The translations under genes were made by a program, and so were the position numbers. This document shows positions 13,736-25,184 of a stretch of 64,000 nt of DNA, in pieces. This DNA is from Opisthorchis felineus (lineage: Eukaryota > Platyhelminthes > Trematoda > Opisthorchiida > Opisthorchiidae). A model generated the notes under the pieces. That model ran no database searches. It was not told where the DNA came from and was given only the letters and a program-made list of their open reading frames with translations. The first letter of the stretch is position 1. Each line of letters starts with the position of its first letter. The stretch covers positions 361,615 through 425,614 of the forward strand of contig SJOL01005899.1 of the NCBI GenBank assembly GCA_004794785.1, written 5' to 3'.

Positions 13736-14960
13736 GACAGGGTCGACTTCATCGGCTGCTGATCAGGTGGTTATTGATCTGTTTGCAGAGCATGGCAAAT
13801 AGCTTGCAAACGGGCTTGCATACGGGGCGACATCATCAATATGCAGTTAGGTGGGTACTTCCCCCTTGTGTGCGTGCGTTTATATAAAATTTCAAGGCTA
13901 TCTGTTAACTTCTGATGTTATCAACTAGTTGGATGACAGTTTTCCGTGAATTTATTGGTCCGTAAACGATCTTTGTTGCGTTGTGATCTGCGTCACTTTG
14001 GGCCGACTGGTTTTCTCAATGCCCTCTATTTTTAGTAGTTTATTCCCCAGCTTTGATTGTTATTTTCCGATTTACATTGCGTTGTGGCCTGATCTCCCTG
14101 AGATTGATTGGTTGCTTGCACCGCTCTTTTCTCTCCATTGTAACGGTTAGTGTCCCTGCATCCGCCAGTTAACCTGGTACTTTTGTTTATTGACTGGGTG
14201 CCTCCTCCAATCAAATAGTGTATCCGTTCGAATCAAGCCTTCCTGCTTTTCTTATGTGTTCCTAGTCTATTTGATTTTGCTGCTCAGATCTCTGTGGTTC
14301 TGGAGTTCCTTTGATCCCATTGGTTTATAAATAGGGCCGATTTCGATATATCTATTGATATTTCCTTCGGTGGAGTACCACGCCCTCATAAATTAACGTC
14401 CTTTCTTGGGCCAGCCAGGGTTGATGTCGATGCGCCCGTCGGTGGCCCTAGCAATGGAGTACCAAGCCTTCATAAATCCATGTTCTCTTTCTCTCGCTTG
14501 TCCTAGTATGCTGACGTGGTTCCAGTTGAATTTGTGTCCTTCTCAGTTTTAATGCACACAGGTGAGCGATAGTTGATCGTGTCTTCTAGTAGAAACCTTG
14601 TGTTGATTGACTCCTTTTGATTGTTTTCTCCCTGTTTGTCCCACGTACTGTGCATCAAAATTCTTGCATTGGGTTTTTTAGATGACATTTGTATTTTCCC
14701 TTGCATTAGGTTTCCCCTTTGGTTTCGATAGCGCTTGTGTGCGTAGGACTGTGTATGGCGTGTTTGTCACTGCGTTTTTGTTGGTCCGTAAGACACTCAT
14801 ATCATGCTGCCATAGTATTATTGCAGTCATCTCGGAAATGTTCCCAATGTATCGCAGTGACGTCATATTGCTTTGTCTCTAACCGTCGATTTTGTAGAGT
14901 TGCATTTTCCTATAGACCATCAAATGGGATACCTTGGTAACCATTTCTTCGGAATATTTT
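13736..14960 (-). mobile_element. Penelope-like element fragment, GIY-YIG endonuclease and 3' region
   Basis: Read on the minus strand, broken frames give YVGQTGRK, STRRHDQLSL, GHKFNWNHVSILGQA and, further on, INPGWP, the pattern of the C-terminal GIY-YIG endonuclease of Penelope-like elements (PLEs). Downstream, about 13,755-13,880, lies a sequence related to the 3' region of the forward PLE at 32.1-32.3 kb and to 59.1 kb. Frameshifts and stops are frequent, so the copy cannot be active. The RT part is not visible upstream, so the copy is probably 5'-truncated. Confidence 0.75.
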
Positions 14961-16653
14961 GTATAAACCACTTTTTCCCTTTACCTCGGACTCCGTCGTG
15001 TTGAAATGTGTTTCAATTCAGTTGCATAGAGTCTGAATGCAGCTCTGTTTCTGATGGCTTGGATGGTTTCTGTAGTAGTTCAGAAGTTGATCCGTATGCG
15101 TAGATTTTTTTCAGACCCCATTCGCTTTTGTCCATTTGGTAGCCTGGTGACGCGGCATTAAAAATGCCAGTTTGTAGTTGATTTCGTCCTTCACCGCAAA
15201 CTTAATATCATCAAAACCGATGTTTTCCAGTCGCATTGTTTGTTGCAGGTCACTTTTAGATAAACGCTCTTAATGGGATACCGTACAATATCAATGTTTA
15301 CAAAATAACATTGATGATATGAATGTCACGTCTGGTGATACGCTTTCTTCCATTTTTGGTAAAGTAAAACTCATCCAAAAGGGGACCTGGTGGTTTCATC
15401 TAAGCTGGGATTGGAAATGTTAGTCTCACCTAATGCAAGACTTTTTGGGATAGTATGCTCGTGAGGCAAAACCTCATTTGCAAATCAAGCTGGTGTTTCC
15501 GGAAGACTACCTCTTTTTGCTAGTGTGCTAAACAAAGGCCACCTGATGTTTCATTTGGAAAGATATAATAGATGTCGAATTATTTTTCTTGGTAGGAAGT
15601 CTCTTCTAAGGCTGGGGTGGACAGTACGTGAGCTTCTATCAACCTCATTAGCCGTGTCATACCAATGAAGAATTGTCCACATTATGGAGGCGAAAAGTCA
15701 CAATGATAAATCTTAATACCATTAACGGTATCATTATGTTCGGTGAAACTGAAACAACACTAGTCGATACAGTCTATAGTTATGATGGACAAATGTAACG
15801 CTTACGAAGGACAATAGGTACAAGACAATAATCAGATTTACTGCTGGACGTCTGAATATCTTCTAGTGAAATTAACTTCGAATTTCAGGGTTCGAGAAGA
15901 CAAACAACAAGCATGCCCAAGGTGAGTTCGATTATTCTCATGTAGAGCAGGCATTTTCAAAAAGTATATTGAATGATGCATTGGAAATGATCAGTACTTT
16001 ATCGATTGGCGTTGCTCGATTTTTTCATCAACTGACAAGTGTTTTGCTGTAAAGACAGCACACATTAGCCGCTATTGCCTGAAAAACACCTGTCAGATTT
16101 GGTGGACTCTAGTCCTAATAATGGAACAATATTTTGGAATGTATTTCAAGTCGACAGGTCAATAACAGAGGGAAAATCCCCGATACGGTTGCAGTCATTC
16201 CGTTTTACTTGCTTACGGCCCATAAGAAAAAGCTGCTCTTGGGGTTATTTCAAGCACTTCTCAAAGCAGATAAGACTTTACAAGCTGTTTCATACAGATG
16301 AGTTTGTCTTCTCACTAAACAAGAAAATAGCTATTTTCATAGGACCATCAAAGTACCTAGGAATGCGGGTCAATCAATCGAAACATTTTCGCTCATGTCG
16401 GGCAAAAAACGCTCTAGAGCAGTTACTGTTCAACAAAGAGAGCGGATAGTTGAAAAAATGAGTCCGAATACAAAAAATTGTGGGTTATTCACCGGAGTAA
16501 AAATCGTACAATCCAAAGGCGGTCTGCAATCTCAAGAATTCAAGTTGTTAAAAAGGGGTCTTTTGATCGCGTTGCATTATTACTGACTGGAATCATGTTG
16601 TGACTTGCACAGTGCTGTTGCCCAAACAGTCTAAGGAAGAAGAGCAGGCGAGA
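14961..16653. other. No recognisable gene
   Basis: The only longer frame is 124 codons on the plus strand at 16,075-16,449. It is rich in Lys, Ser and Phe and has no domain I recognise. I see no repeat family in common with the rest of the window. Confidence 0.45.
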
Positions 16654-16919
16654 TGTGTTGATGCTGTACCAGATTTATTTTCGCACATACGCCATAGAGC
16701 ATAGCAATCAATACAACAAAGGAACCAATCAGCGGGACGGATCACAAGCGTAGTGATAGCGACCAATAAAAAAAGTCAGATGGCGACGCCGAGGGTAGGG
16801 GTTCACGACAATTGCTGCTGATGGAAAACAGAAAGAAAGCTTATGAGCCGAAGCTCAGTAAGCTAGGTTGTATATCATCAATATACATAAACCAAAACGA
16901 CAGACGCTCATGCCTCACA
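16654..16919 (-). repeat. Possible solo LTR of a second LTR-retrotransposon family
   Basis: On the minus strand a segment of about 266 bp begins TGTGAGGCATG and ends ATCAACACA, so it has TG...CA ends within a TGTG/CACA inverted repeat. It also carries an AATAAA signal near its 3' end, as an LTR would. I found no matching target duplication and no second copy in the window, so this is a shape-based call only. It is unrelated to the LTRs at 24.9, 29.0 and 37.9 kb. Confidence 0.35.
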
Positions 16920-19614
16920 ATAGGCAACGTGTATTCCCTGCACCTACACGATATCGCAACGTTTGGAGATTGAAGGTCTACTGGAGCTGTATCCACAGGG
17001 TATTCCGTTCAGTATTTGGATCTGTTTCCGCCTAAATGTGAGCTTTAGAAAGATGAACATTTTCTGACTATACTGGCTACGTCAAACTTTTGAAGCGATT
17101 GCTAACCGATAGCAGCACAGACCTTACTCATTGCCAGGACCGACTGATGTGACTTCCTTTTCGACCAATAGTTTATTGGCTGAAGTGGCTATTTGTGTAC
17201 CGGTACTGTGTTTCAGTTGTGCATTTCATCCGGGAAGTGAAATCGACCTAAGCTAACTAACCGGTAGGCGTTGTGTACCGGATTCATTATTTTACTGAGA
17301 ATCTCATAAGGGGATTAAGGCTCTGAACTTTGGGAATGTGAGCGTAATCTTCTTCCATCCAAATGAGGTTGTTTTGTTGGCATGGCGATGAGCTTACATC
17401 CACACAGGGCATCTATAAACTGTACTTTGCAGACAACAACAATTTGGATGGATTGACTGTCGAACCAGTTGCCATGCAAGTGATTAATAAACATAGCGAA
17501 TGCTACGAACGTGTGTTCTTCGTAGCACTGCCTAAATTAGTTATACTATCGCGTCCTGAATATATGCTGTGTTCGCCACCATCGTCTATACGGTGAATTC
17601 CATCTCGTTTTCTACAGTGTTTAGAATTACACAGACATGTCGGCTTCACGTGAGTTTGCAGGACGTAAACGCAGCTCCTTGTGGGGTTGAAGTTGCGTAA
17701 GCAATCAATGAAGACATGAGTAAAGCGAGCACATATCTTGGGCCACATTGTTCCCGGCAAGGCTGATTTCATCTGGTGAGGCTATCAGTTGTTTAGGTAT
17801 AGTACAGCTGTTAGTTCTTAACCTTTCGATGTTGCACAGCTCAGAGCACGTCGAACCTGCGAAGTGCGGACAGTGGTGCACGCATGGGGAAGCATTGCAC
17901 TGAACAAACATTGCTCTGCGGCAGGAACTTCCACAACGGTGGTGCACAAAGATGAACAATACCGAATCTTAGTAAACCTTAGCGTCCTAACCGACCGCTA
18001 GCCCGGAGAGACCGACATTTATCGTCCCTTTATGAACACCAGCCGATTATACGCGCAAGTCCATCGTTGCTTCTCGGCTACTGTCCATGGTAATTATGAC
18101 CTAACAGGCTGTTTCGACGTACATCTGCCCCTTCATCACACACCACTGATGATAGAATGTCTCTCACATAGGGTAACTTTTAGAATAAACAACGGGGATT
18201 CTACCAAAAGCACCAGCTCGGGTAATTCCCTAGCAGGACCAATGAACATAGAATTGAATTTCATAAAAAAAACTCACCCCTTTCCGTTAATCTGCCAAGT
18301 TCAGCTGAATTCACCATGTGATTCCGTGCCATACACTGCAGCCCGACTGGATAGAGCACGAAGTACAGAGAAAGAAGCCTATCTCAACAGCCCACAAAGA
18401 TGGTGGTACAAACAAAACTTAGATATGAAATGGTATTCCGAATCAGGATAACTTAGATCAGTAACCAGTTGAATTTTGCTGTCTGTCGTCAGAATTAGTG
18501 TACGTTCAGTGAAGTCATGCGTAACTGAACTTACAAACGCCACTCAGTTCATATTACAAGAAAGCAGAACTTTCGTAGATTCCATTGTTTTGTTGAGAAA
18601 ATGTCCGTTGGACAGTTGAGCAAAAGAAATCCATCTTCCTTCCTACTGGGAAACTACTCTAACTGCTGCGGTCAAATAATATCGAATGCGTTTGTGTTCA
18701 GACTCCAGTACACCAAGAATAAGAATCAAGAAATATGTGGAGTAGATCGATGTCTACAGCAATGTGCAAGTTGGGAATTAGCAGAATATGCGCTTCTCCG
18801 CACTACAAGCCTATTATTATAGTTCGTCATTGAGCACGACCAAAACAATCGGGATTCCAGAGCTTGATGCATTCCGTTACATCTATCCGGCTGCTTAACC
18901 GTTCTGCGACCTAATAATTCCTTACTTTATTCGGCTACAAGATGTTCGAAGCAGTTTAGATTAATCAAGCACTTCTAAAACCGTAGACAATCGGTTTGAG
19001 CAGACGAAGACCGTTTAAAAGGAACGGTCTAAATGTTCACATTAATGGGATAGACTCAAAAGGGGACCATCCTGCGGAGCAAACAAGTAAATAGTATATT
19101 CCTCGTTTTCGCAGTAGTACGATCAATCACAAAAAAATGGTGAAATGATTTTAGAACCACGTCTATTCGAGCTCCAGAAGGAAAGCCACCCACTGAACAA
19201 GACCGCTGTATTCATTCACAACCAGCATTGACAGTCAAGAAGGTGGGATCATCATCTGAAAAGCTGCTGTTTTTAAGTGGTGCCTCAAAGGAAATAAAGT
19301 CTGCGAGCAATACAATTATTTGCAAATTAATCTGGTTTTAACGCGAGACTCAAATTAATCCCAAATACCAGGGGGAAAATGCATGTTTTCGGAAATTTCT
19401 TCTGACTGATAATATCATCCAGAAAGATTCTGCTAAGTACAATTTTTTTCTAGGCGCCTGATATCCCGTTGCGGTTTACAAAATGGTACGCCAACATCGA
19501 GTCTTGTTTAAACTTAGGCCGATGGATTGTTTTGGTATTCATAGGATGTACCCACGATTTTATTTCCAAGTGTAACAAAATTAGTTCAGTAGTATTGGCG
19601 GTGTCTATCGTATG
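16920..19614. other. No recognised gene; one 139-codon open frame
   Basis: The longest frame is plus strand 18,032-18,451 (139 codons), with no recognisable domain. Minus-strand frames at 17.5-17.96 kb contain many Cys and His residues but no ordered finger pattern. Nothing else stands out. Confidence 0.4.
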
Positions 19615-20683
19615 TTTTTGAAGAGCATGGTCACAAACATAAAAAGCGAATCCGAGCGATAGATGTGGGGGGGGGGGGGAGTAAATGAGAATATTTGCTA
19701 AAACGGTGGGAACGTTCCATTCGGAGGCCATCAATAGTTCCCAGTCACAAAAGATGAACTCCAACGTATGCAAGAATGCTTGATAACGAAACACACATGT
19801 AAAGACCAGCAACGAACGATGCTGAATGTTTATCAAGGCACAGCAAGTGCTAGCAGAGTCAAGACTCGCACATCAGGCACAAGGCGTCCGTCATACTGGG
19901 TCAGGTGTGGAATTCGATGGCAATTGTGAGCACTCAACGCCATGTACCACGCATAAAAGTGTCGTAAGTATGCAGACAGCCCGAAATGGAGGGTAAACAC
20001 AAGTCACTGAATGTAGCCTTATGCAGTCCCAGTCCAACAACATCCTTGGTGGAATGAGGAAGGGAGATCCCTCGATATGAAATGATCATCGGTTGATGAA
20101 CCAAAAAGTCAGCATCATAATCGATGGCATGTAGGGCTGAGATGACTGAGACGGAACACTTATTAGCACCATACATCTGCTTCTTCTCAAACCACACGGT
20201 CACTAAGCACCCGTCTGAGACCATGCTTACTGTCTATCGCAGTGTCTCTGCTTTCCAGAACGACAATTAGGTCAGGCTTAATAGAAGACGTCGATGTAGG
20301 TGCTCTCAAATCTTCAAAGACGGTGTATTCCAGGCAACAACGATGTTTCGCGAGTTCCCTTGCAATCTAATTATGACAGGCACATGTGGTACTGTGCGTG
20401 ATCCAGCAGGACTGTAGAATATGCACCAAACTCTCCGGTTGACCACAGTTTGCACGACAGAAGATTGCTTGGCCCCCATGACCAGGTCGGGCGCTTCTAA
20501 CTCTCGTCCGCAGTGGTATGCAACGGAGCTGGATACCGCGGATAAATATCCGAGGAAACACGCGTTATAGAAAAACAAGTAATCACTTCGAGAGAGGCAA
20601 AGCGACCAACTTTTACAAACCGCGACCATCAACGCTGTTGTGCAGACTACCACCCCAAGCAGCCACCAGCTCCTCCCTGGTGT

Positions 20684-21358
20684 TCAGGTAGGTACCTTGG
20701 GCTCAGATCGGAGGGCTGAGATCCCAAACAGCCTTACCAAATTCGGAATCATCGACCACATTGTGTAATACTCAGCACTTGATAGACAGAAGCTTTCAAT
20801 ACGCGTTCTCCGCTGCATCGGGAGACTCAGACTTGGGAAACCGAATCCCCCATTTTGTTTACCGGTGTGAATGCAGCTGACTGGGGTGCACTTCGGTAGA
20901 CGCTGGCAGCCACGAATAGATTGGCTGACGTAATTGTCCAACCTTTTGAGCTTGTTTCGGTGGACTTGGCCGAGCACGAGCGAATATGTTAGTCCCGGTA
21001 TCAAGTAGTTCCTTGTGATCTCCATTAATCGATGTGACTTCAACGGGGCACAGATCACCTCATCGAGCAGTTGTTGTGGGTGGTTGCAAATTCTCTTCCC
21101 CTTGAAAGTAAAGGAGATGCCCAAATATGTCACGGTGCTTGTCGGACACAGAGGATTGATGAGTTCCTCAGCGAAGAAAGAAGTTTCGACTGAGACTGTT
21201 GTCGCCTCCAAAATCCCCATTGAATTCGTCTTTCGGGCGTGGATCGTCATACCAGCTCTTCCCAACTCGACCGCAGCAGATTCAAGCTTCCCTTTAGGGC
21301 GACGCTGACTTTCTGCACACACGACCCAGTCGCCAGCGAAAGCAAAACCATCCACCAA
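20684..21358 (-). pseudogene. R2-like RT palm/thumb segment with mutated active site
   Basis: This is the longest open piece of the R2-like ORF (224 codons). It includes the region normally containing FADD; here the codons give FAGD, so the first catalytic Asp of the pair is Gly. Downstream residues (VTYLGISFTFKGK, NYLIPGLTYSLVLGQVHRN, QNGGFGFPSLSLP) match the R2 thumb and linker. The piece is open because decay has not yet produced a stop, not because it is functional. Confidence 0.75.
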
Positions 21359-22067
21359 GGTGTCACGAAACTGTTATCCCAGTTGCGGCATCGACAGTCC
21401 AAGGACTTCATCCAGTGCTATAATGAACAATATTCGTGAGAGTGGATCTTCATACCTCATACTTCTGTGGCAGTAAACCTCGGGAGTGGGGAAAACTGCT
21501 ACAGCATTTACATGGGGCTGTGCGATGTATCAAATTAGAGGTGACAGTGCACCAAACGTCTCGGCAGATCTGACAATTGTGTCATGCGAAACCGAATCGA
21601 AAAATTTAGAGATACCTACAACCGACGGACTGAGGTTAGGAGCAGTCGCTGTAGAGTGACAAAGCAGGGTGTTTAACAGTGATGTAGCTTCCAACTAACG
21701 TCTCGGTGTAGAAATGCAAAGTGAAGTGAGGGCAGTTGAAATCTACAGCACCAGCGATCAGCAAGCACTTTATGAAAGTATCGAACCAGAATGGATGATA
21801 CGGAGATCGGTCTCAGTTGGTCCGGTGAAAATGGATTTGGGACCTTCGGAAATACAGTAGTACGAACACGACACAGATACGACGGACCACCTCCAGATAA
21901 TAAGAGCGAGTTGAAATAACCAGCGGGGGCGTTGGCCTTGCACCGGCGAAGTATCCTGGGCGTGAGCTTCTCCAGACCTGCGGACGAATCGCCCATTAGA
22001 CGGATCGTACGACCGAATTCTTCACCCGTAATTGGCTCTAGTCAAATGATATCACTGCGCCACTTGC

Positions 22068-22466
22068 CTACCTATCCACGTGTATTGGAGCAGACAGCAC
22101 CTGTTTCCAGTACTGCTCGGCGTTCAGAGGTAAGCCGCAGTTACCATTGTATAGATCCTTCCATGACCCATCGAGCACAGCACACGCTGCATCTTTCCGT
22201 CTTTGGTGGTATAGGGTCTGTATGACGGCGTAGATGGCTCGGCGGATCTGCTTTTGGTTGGCCGGCACACGATGGGCTAGCTTACGACGGCGTCGGGAGA
22301 CAGGATTCCACGTGTGTGAAAATTTCTTGGAGTCGTGCAGGTCCGGAAGTGACGGGATTTGCTCCGGTGTCATAATGCCAGACTGTAGCCCTCGGGTAGA
22401 CGTCAGGTCAACACTAGCGAGCAAACTGCCAGGATAGGATTCCAAGAGTGACAAGGCACAATCCAC
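22068..22466 (-). pseudogene. R2-like ORF, segment between zinc finger and RT
   Basis: This 132-codon minus-strand frame has SRRRRKLAHRVPANQKQIRR and AIYAVIQTLYHQRRKDAA. These fit the basic linker that precedes the RT in R2 polyproteins, where Arg-rich helices and a YxxxQxLYxxxR-like phrase are usual. It sits at the expected place between the finger at 22.9 kb and the first RT motifs at 21.9 kb, but in a different frame from its neighbours. Confidence 0.6.
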
Positions 22467-23153
22467 GTTTTTTTTTACTAGACGCTATGGTCTTTAGAGT
22501 CTGACGAATGCGGAGCTGTTTGACCCATTGTTTGATCAGGGCCACTAGATGATGATTCGACTAGCTGTGCTTGCCAGTTAAGCACCCGTAACCTAGTTTA
22601 TATGCTGAAACCCGATCGACCAGAAAACCATTGCTTCAATCTCACGAACAGCGCGATTTTCGTGTCACAAGACGGATATGAATTGTTAACCAGATTCAAG
22701 AGTGATCGTGACCCTTGTTCGGGCCAGTAGGCATCGGAATTCTTCACTCGACCAAGCTTATCTGCATTATGCTGGGTGGGGTGTGCCTGTCGGCGATGCT
22801 GATTGTCGCCAGTCTTCGTCGGAAAAAGGTGGGAAGAGTCATCGCAGGATAATTGGGCAACCACGTTCTTGCCAACACTTTCATTTACATGAACTTGACC
22901 GTGGGCTACCAAGCCATCCTCCAATTTGCAGCACTTGCCACAGTTATCACACGAATCCTCACGAGTGTCTCCTGTGTACTGGTTGGAACTGGCACGGAGA
23001 TGCCAGGTGATTCGTTCTACATTGTCTAAAGTAACCAGGACATTGAAACCAAACAGGGTGGTTAGCCCTGTATGGAGTTACTGAACACCTAGCTCACCCA
23101 GACTGACGTCTGGGCTACTCAGTCGGCACTACGAAGGTGGTTCAGCGCGCCGA

Positions 23154-23464
23154 CTATTACTACTACTATATCATTTATTTTTGAAGAACATGATCACAAA
23201 AATAAAAAGCAAATGCAAGCGATAGATGTGGAAGCGTTACAGGAGAATATTAGAAAAAAAGAGGAAAGCTTTTCATTCGAAGTCGTATCACTAGCAGTTC
23301 CAGTCGGACAAGATGAATCCCAGCGTGTGTAAGAATGTTTGGTATGGAAACACGCGTGTAAAGACCAGCAAGCGGAGAAAGGACATTGCTAAATGTTCTT
23401 CAAGGCGCGGTAAACGCTAGCACAGTCAAGACTCGCACATCAGGCACCACCACTACTACTACTA
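23154..23464 (-). repeat. Second copy of the R2-like 3' UTR, embedded in a TAC microsatellite
   Basis: Positions 23,178-23,447 align with 19,615-19,880 over their whole length. Shared blocks include TTTTTGAAG, the GCGAT-AGATGTG block and GTAAAGACCAGCAA, ending GACTCGCACATCAGGCAC. The copy therefore represents the 3' UTR of a 5'-truncated element in the same orientation. TAC/ACT repeats abut it on both sides (about 23,154-23,170 and 23,446-23,464). Confidence 0.8.
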
Positions 23465-23468
23465 ATGT

Positions 23469-23780
23469 TTGCAGCTAGCCTGTTCTACCAATCAGGATCA
23501 GCTCAAGTTTTTGACTTTACAACACTTGCTGGATTTTGTCAAAAACAACCAATCTCTTTTTGCCAAAAATATGGCTTACCTCTTTGGAAAGACCAAGAGG
23601 AACTGGCCTCTTATGGGAGGGACTTGGGCTACAGTTATCACTCCTATAGATGTACTTGTCTCAGGAGAGATCGATTTGAAATTTCTTTGGGACACTCGTG
23701 CCTCTAAAGAGATTACCCAGAGTGACTTTGATATTGGAAAAATTTTCAACGGACCAAACAATAATGGTTTATTTCCATGA
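23469..23780 (+). other. Unrecognised 103-codon open frame
   Basis: The plus-strand frame contains FLTLQHLLDFVKNNQSLF and MAYLFGKTKRNWPLMGGTW. It reads more like protein than most frames here, and an AG at the end of GTTTGCAG just upstream could be a splice acceptor. A minus-strand frame of similar length overlaps it. I do not recognise a family, and it could be an exon or an old element fragment. Confidence 0.25.
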
Positions 23781-24433
23781 GGGATACACCCTAAAGGGAG
23801 ACAAATGTTGTGAATTACATAACAGAAGAAACAACTTAGAGGACTCCTCTGCAGAGTAGAACAAATGAAACTTCTGGGGGACAGCCAGAAGTGATCTTTT
23901 GTGATAAGTGTCGGCCTGTACAAGAAGGGATGGTAGCCCCATCAACGAGATGTAGTTCATTAAACCCTGTGAGAAGTCTGTTCGACACTGCAGGACTAAG
24001 CGGAATGTCCAACCGAACAGAGCACTATGATTCCTATGCTATGTTCTGTCTAGGTGAGAGCCTATCACACTGCTGATCAGCCGCTCGTGGCCAAAATGTT
24101 AAGTGTTCAACCACTGGTCGGGTGGTCCCGGGTTAGGGTGGGGGCGGCCGATTGGGGGTGAGGAAGCTGAATTTCTACAATGGAATCAGTCACTCAACGA
24201 CAATTGTGGGCACTTTTATCGTAGCGTCTCGATAGTGTTTGAAATTCTAGCCCAAACCTAATAGTCCCCCTGTAGACGGACTGCCCGGACGGACCGAACG
24301 GACAGAACAGAAGCAGTTTTTTCTACGAAGACTTTCACCAATAACGTGCATTAAGAGACCAAATACAAGCAATATCTCCTGACTGACTTACCTTCTACGA
24401 AAGGAAAAATGTCGCTTGAATGTTTCAAGTACT
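23781..24433. other. No recognisable gene
   Basis: This holds short frames only. A G-rich stretch (GGGTGGGGGCGGCC-like, near 24,135-24,160) and a CGGACCGAACGGACAG-type run (24,283-24,310) are the only compositional features. Confidence 0.4.
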
Positions 24434-24855
24434 TTAAACCAGATTGTCTGCAGAATTAGGTGTTTTACTGCGAAAATATTTAACCGCAAAGATTCCAATA
24501 AGTCTGGCTACACCCGGCCAGATTTGTGTGGGATGGCCGGTAGGTGTCCGACTATCATAGAAAGCCTGTGGTAACCGACTTGTAACGGTTACCAGTACTT
24601 CCAGGCATAGTGGGGCTCGGAAGCCCTCAACACTTCCTTGATATATGACCAAACAACGCGTTAATTCGCAGTTCGTTAAGAAATAACATGGTATGAACGT
24701 CACGTTATCTTGCCGCTTCACCAACTGGCCACATGAACACTCGCGTCCGCATGAATCCCTTTGGACACAGTTCAGGAAGGTTGAATAGTATGCTAATGGC
24801 TCCCGCAGTGGTCCTTTTCGTCCTGATAGACTTCGAACATTCCGGAGACACCTGG
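24434..24855 (-). other. 139-codon open frame abutting the gypsy insertion
   Basis: From the CCAGG junction with the LTR the minus strand stays open for about 139 codons to a stop at 24,434. The translation has a Cys cluster (CGRECSCGQL) and no known domain. With the element removed, the pre-insertion sequence on this strand would read CTGTCTACCAGGTGTCTCC, which also looks like a splice acceptor. The element may therefore have landed at an intron/exon border, but the protein is unrecognised and this is speculative. Confidence 0.2.
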
Positions 24856-25160
24856 TGTAACGATGGATACTACTGATGAGGCATGCGAGTAGTATGTGGT
24901 TTTCTCGTAACACCGCCTTGACCTAACGGAAAGTGAAATTTAGTACGGAATTTGTGGAACTGCTTTGCAGCATTCTTTCACAGTTGCGTGATAGTCAATG
25001 AATATCCAGGAGAGTTCAAGAAGACGCGATCAAGAAGAAGACGGATATTCAGTTTTTTAAAAACAAGGTGCATGTGGGACTTTCCTGTCCAATAGTCTGT
25101 AACTGTTTAGTTGGTGTTTTCTAATAATCAACTCCGTGGCGAAGGGCTTTCCTCCTTACA
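24856..25160 (+). repeat. 5' LTR of the gypsy element
   Basis: The LTR starts TGTAACGATGG and ends CTCCTTACA, giving TG...CA ends. A hairpin, ATACTACT paired with AGTAGTAT around a GATGAGGCATGCG loop, begins about 13 bases in. Near the 3' end it reads AATAAT where the 3' LTR has AATAAA. It should hold the promoter, but no TATA box stands out. Confidence 0.93.
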
Positions 25161-25179
25161 CCTGGTGCTTTAACCAGGA
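25161..25179 (+). other. Probable primer-binding site
   Basis: Two bases after the 5' LTR comes TGGTGCTTTAACCAGG, starting with TGG as expected for pairing with the CCA end of a tRNA. The implied acceptor end does not match a tRNA I can name with confidence. The site also contains an internal CCTGG...CCAGG inverted repeat, so self-pairing is an alternative reading. Confidence 0.55.
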
Positions 25180-25184
25180 TATGG

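Larger units (their letters stand above)
19615..23060 (-). mobile_element. R2-like LINE, nearly full coding span, decayed
   Basis: The minus strand contains, in R2 order, the parts of a single-ORF R2-type non-LTR retrotransposon. An N-terminal C2H2 finger (CDNCGKCCK... with spacing C-X2-C-X12-H-X3-H) lies near 22,900-22,960. RT fragments follow, with PKVPNPFSPDQLRPISVSS near 21.85 kb. After these come FAFAGDWVVCAES and LGRAGMTIHARKTNSMGI near 21.2-21.35 kb. The C-terminal zinc knuckle CRANCGQPESLVHILQSC is near 20.4 kb, and KPDLIVV then leads to a final ...RGTWR stop at 19,934. The 3' UTR runs to about 19,615. The RT catalytic FADD reads FAGD, and several stops and frameshifts split the frame, so the copy is dead. 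R2 elements classically sit in 28S rDNA; no rDNA flanks this one. Confidence 0.8.

Noticed and set aside
19667..19679. Run of 13 G as a regulatory quadruplex
   Set aside because: It is a single-run expansion inside the R2-like 3' UTR; the sister copy has only GG at this place.
20306..22466. Several minus-strand frames over 100 codons as host genes
   Set aside because: They are consecutive pieces of one R2-like retrotransposon ORF.
23469..23780. Similarity of the 103-codon frame to CCAR1/CCAR2-type proteins
   Set aside because: Only a short GG-x-W phrase agrees, which is too little to call.
24868..24900. CTGATGAG at the start of the gypsy LTRs as a hammerhead ribozyme core
   Set aside because: No GAAA arm follows at the right distance, and the surrounding bases form a simple hairpin instead.
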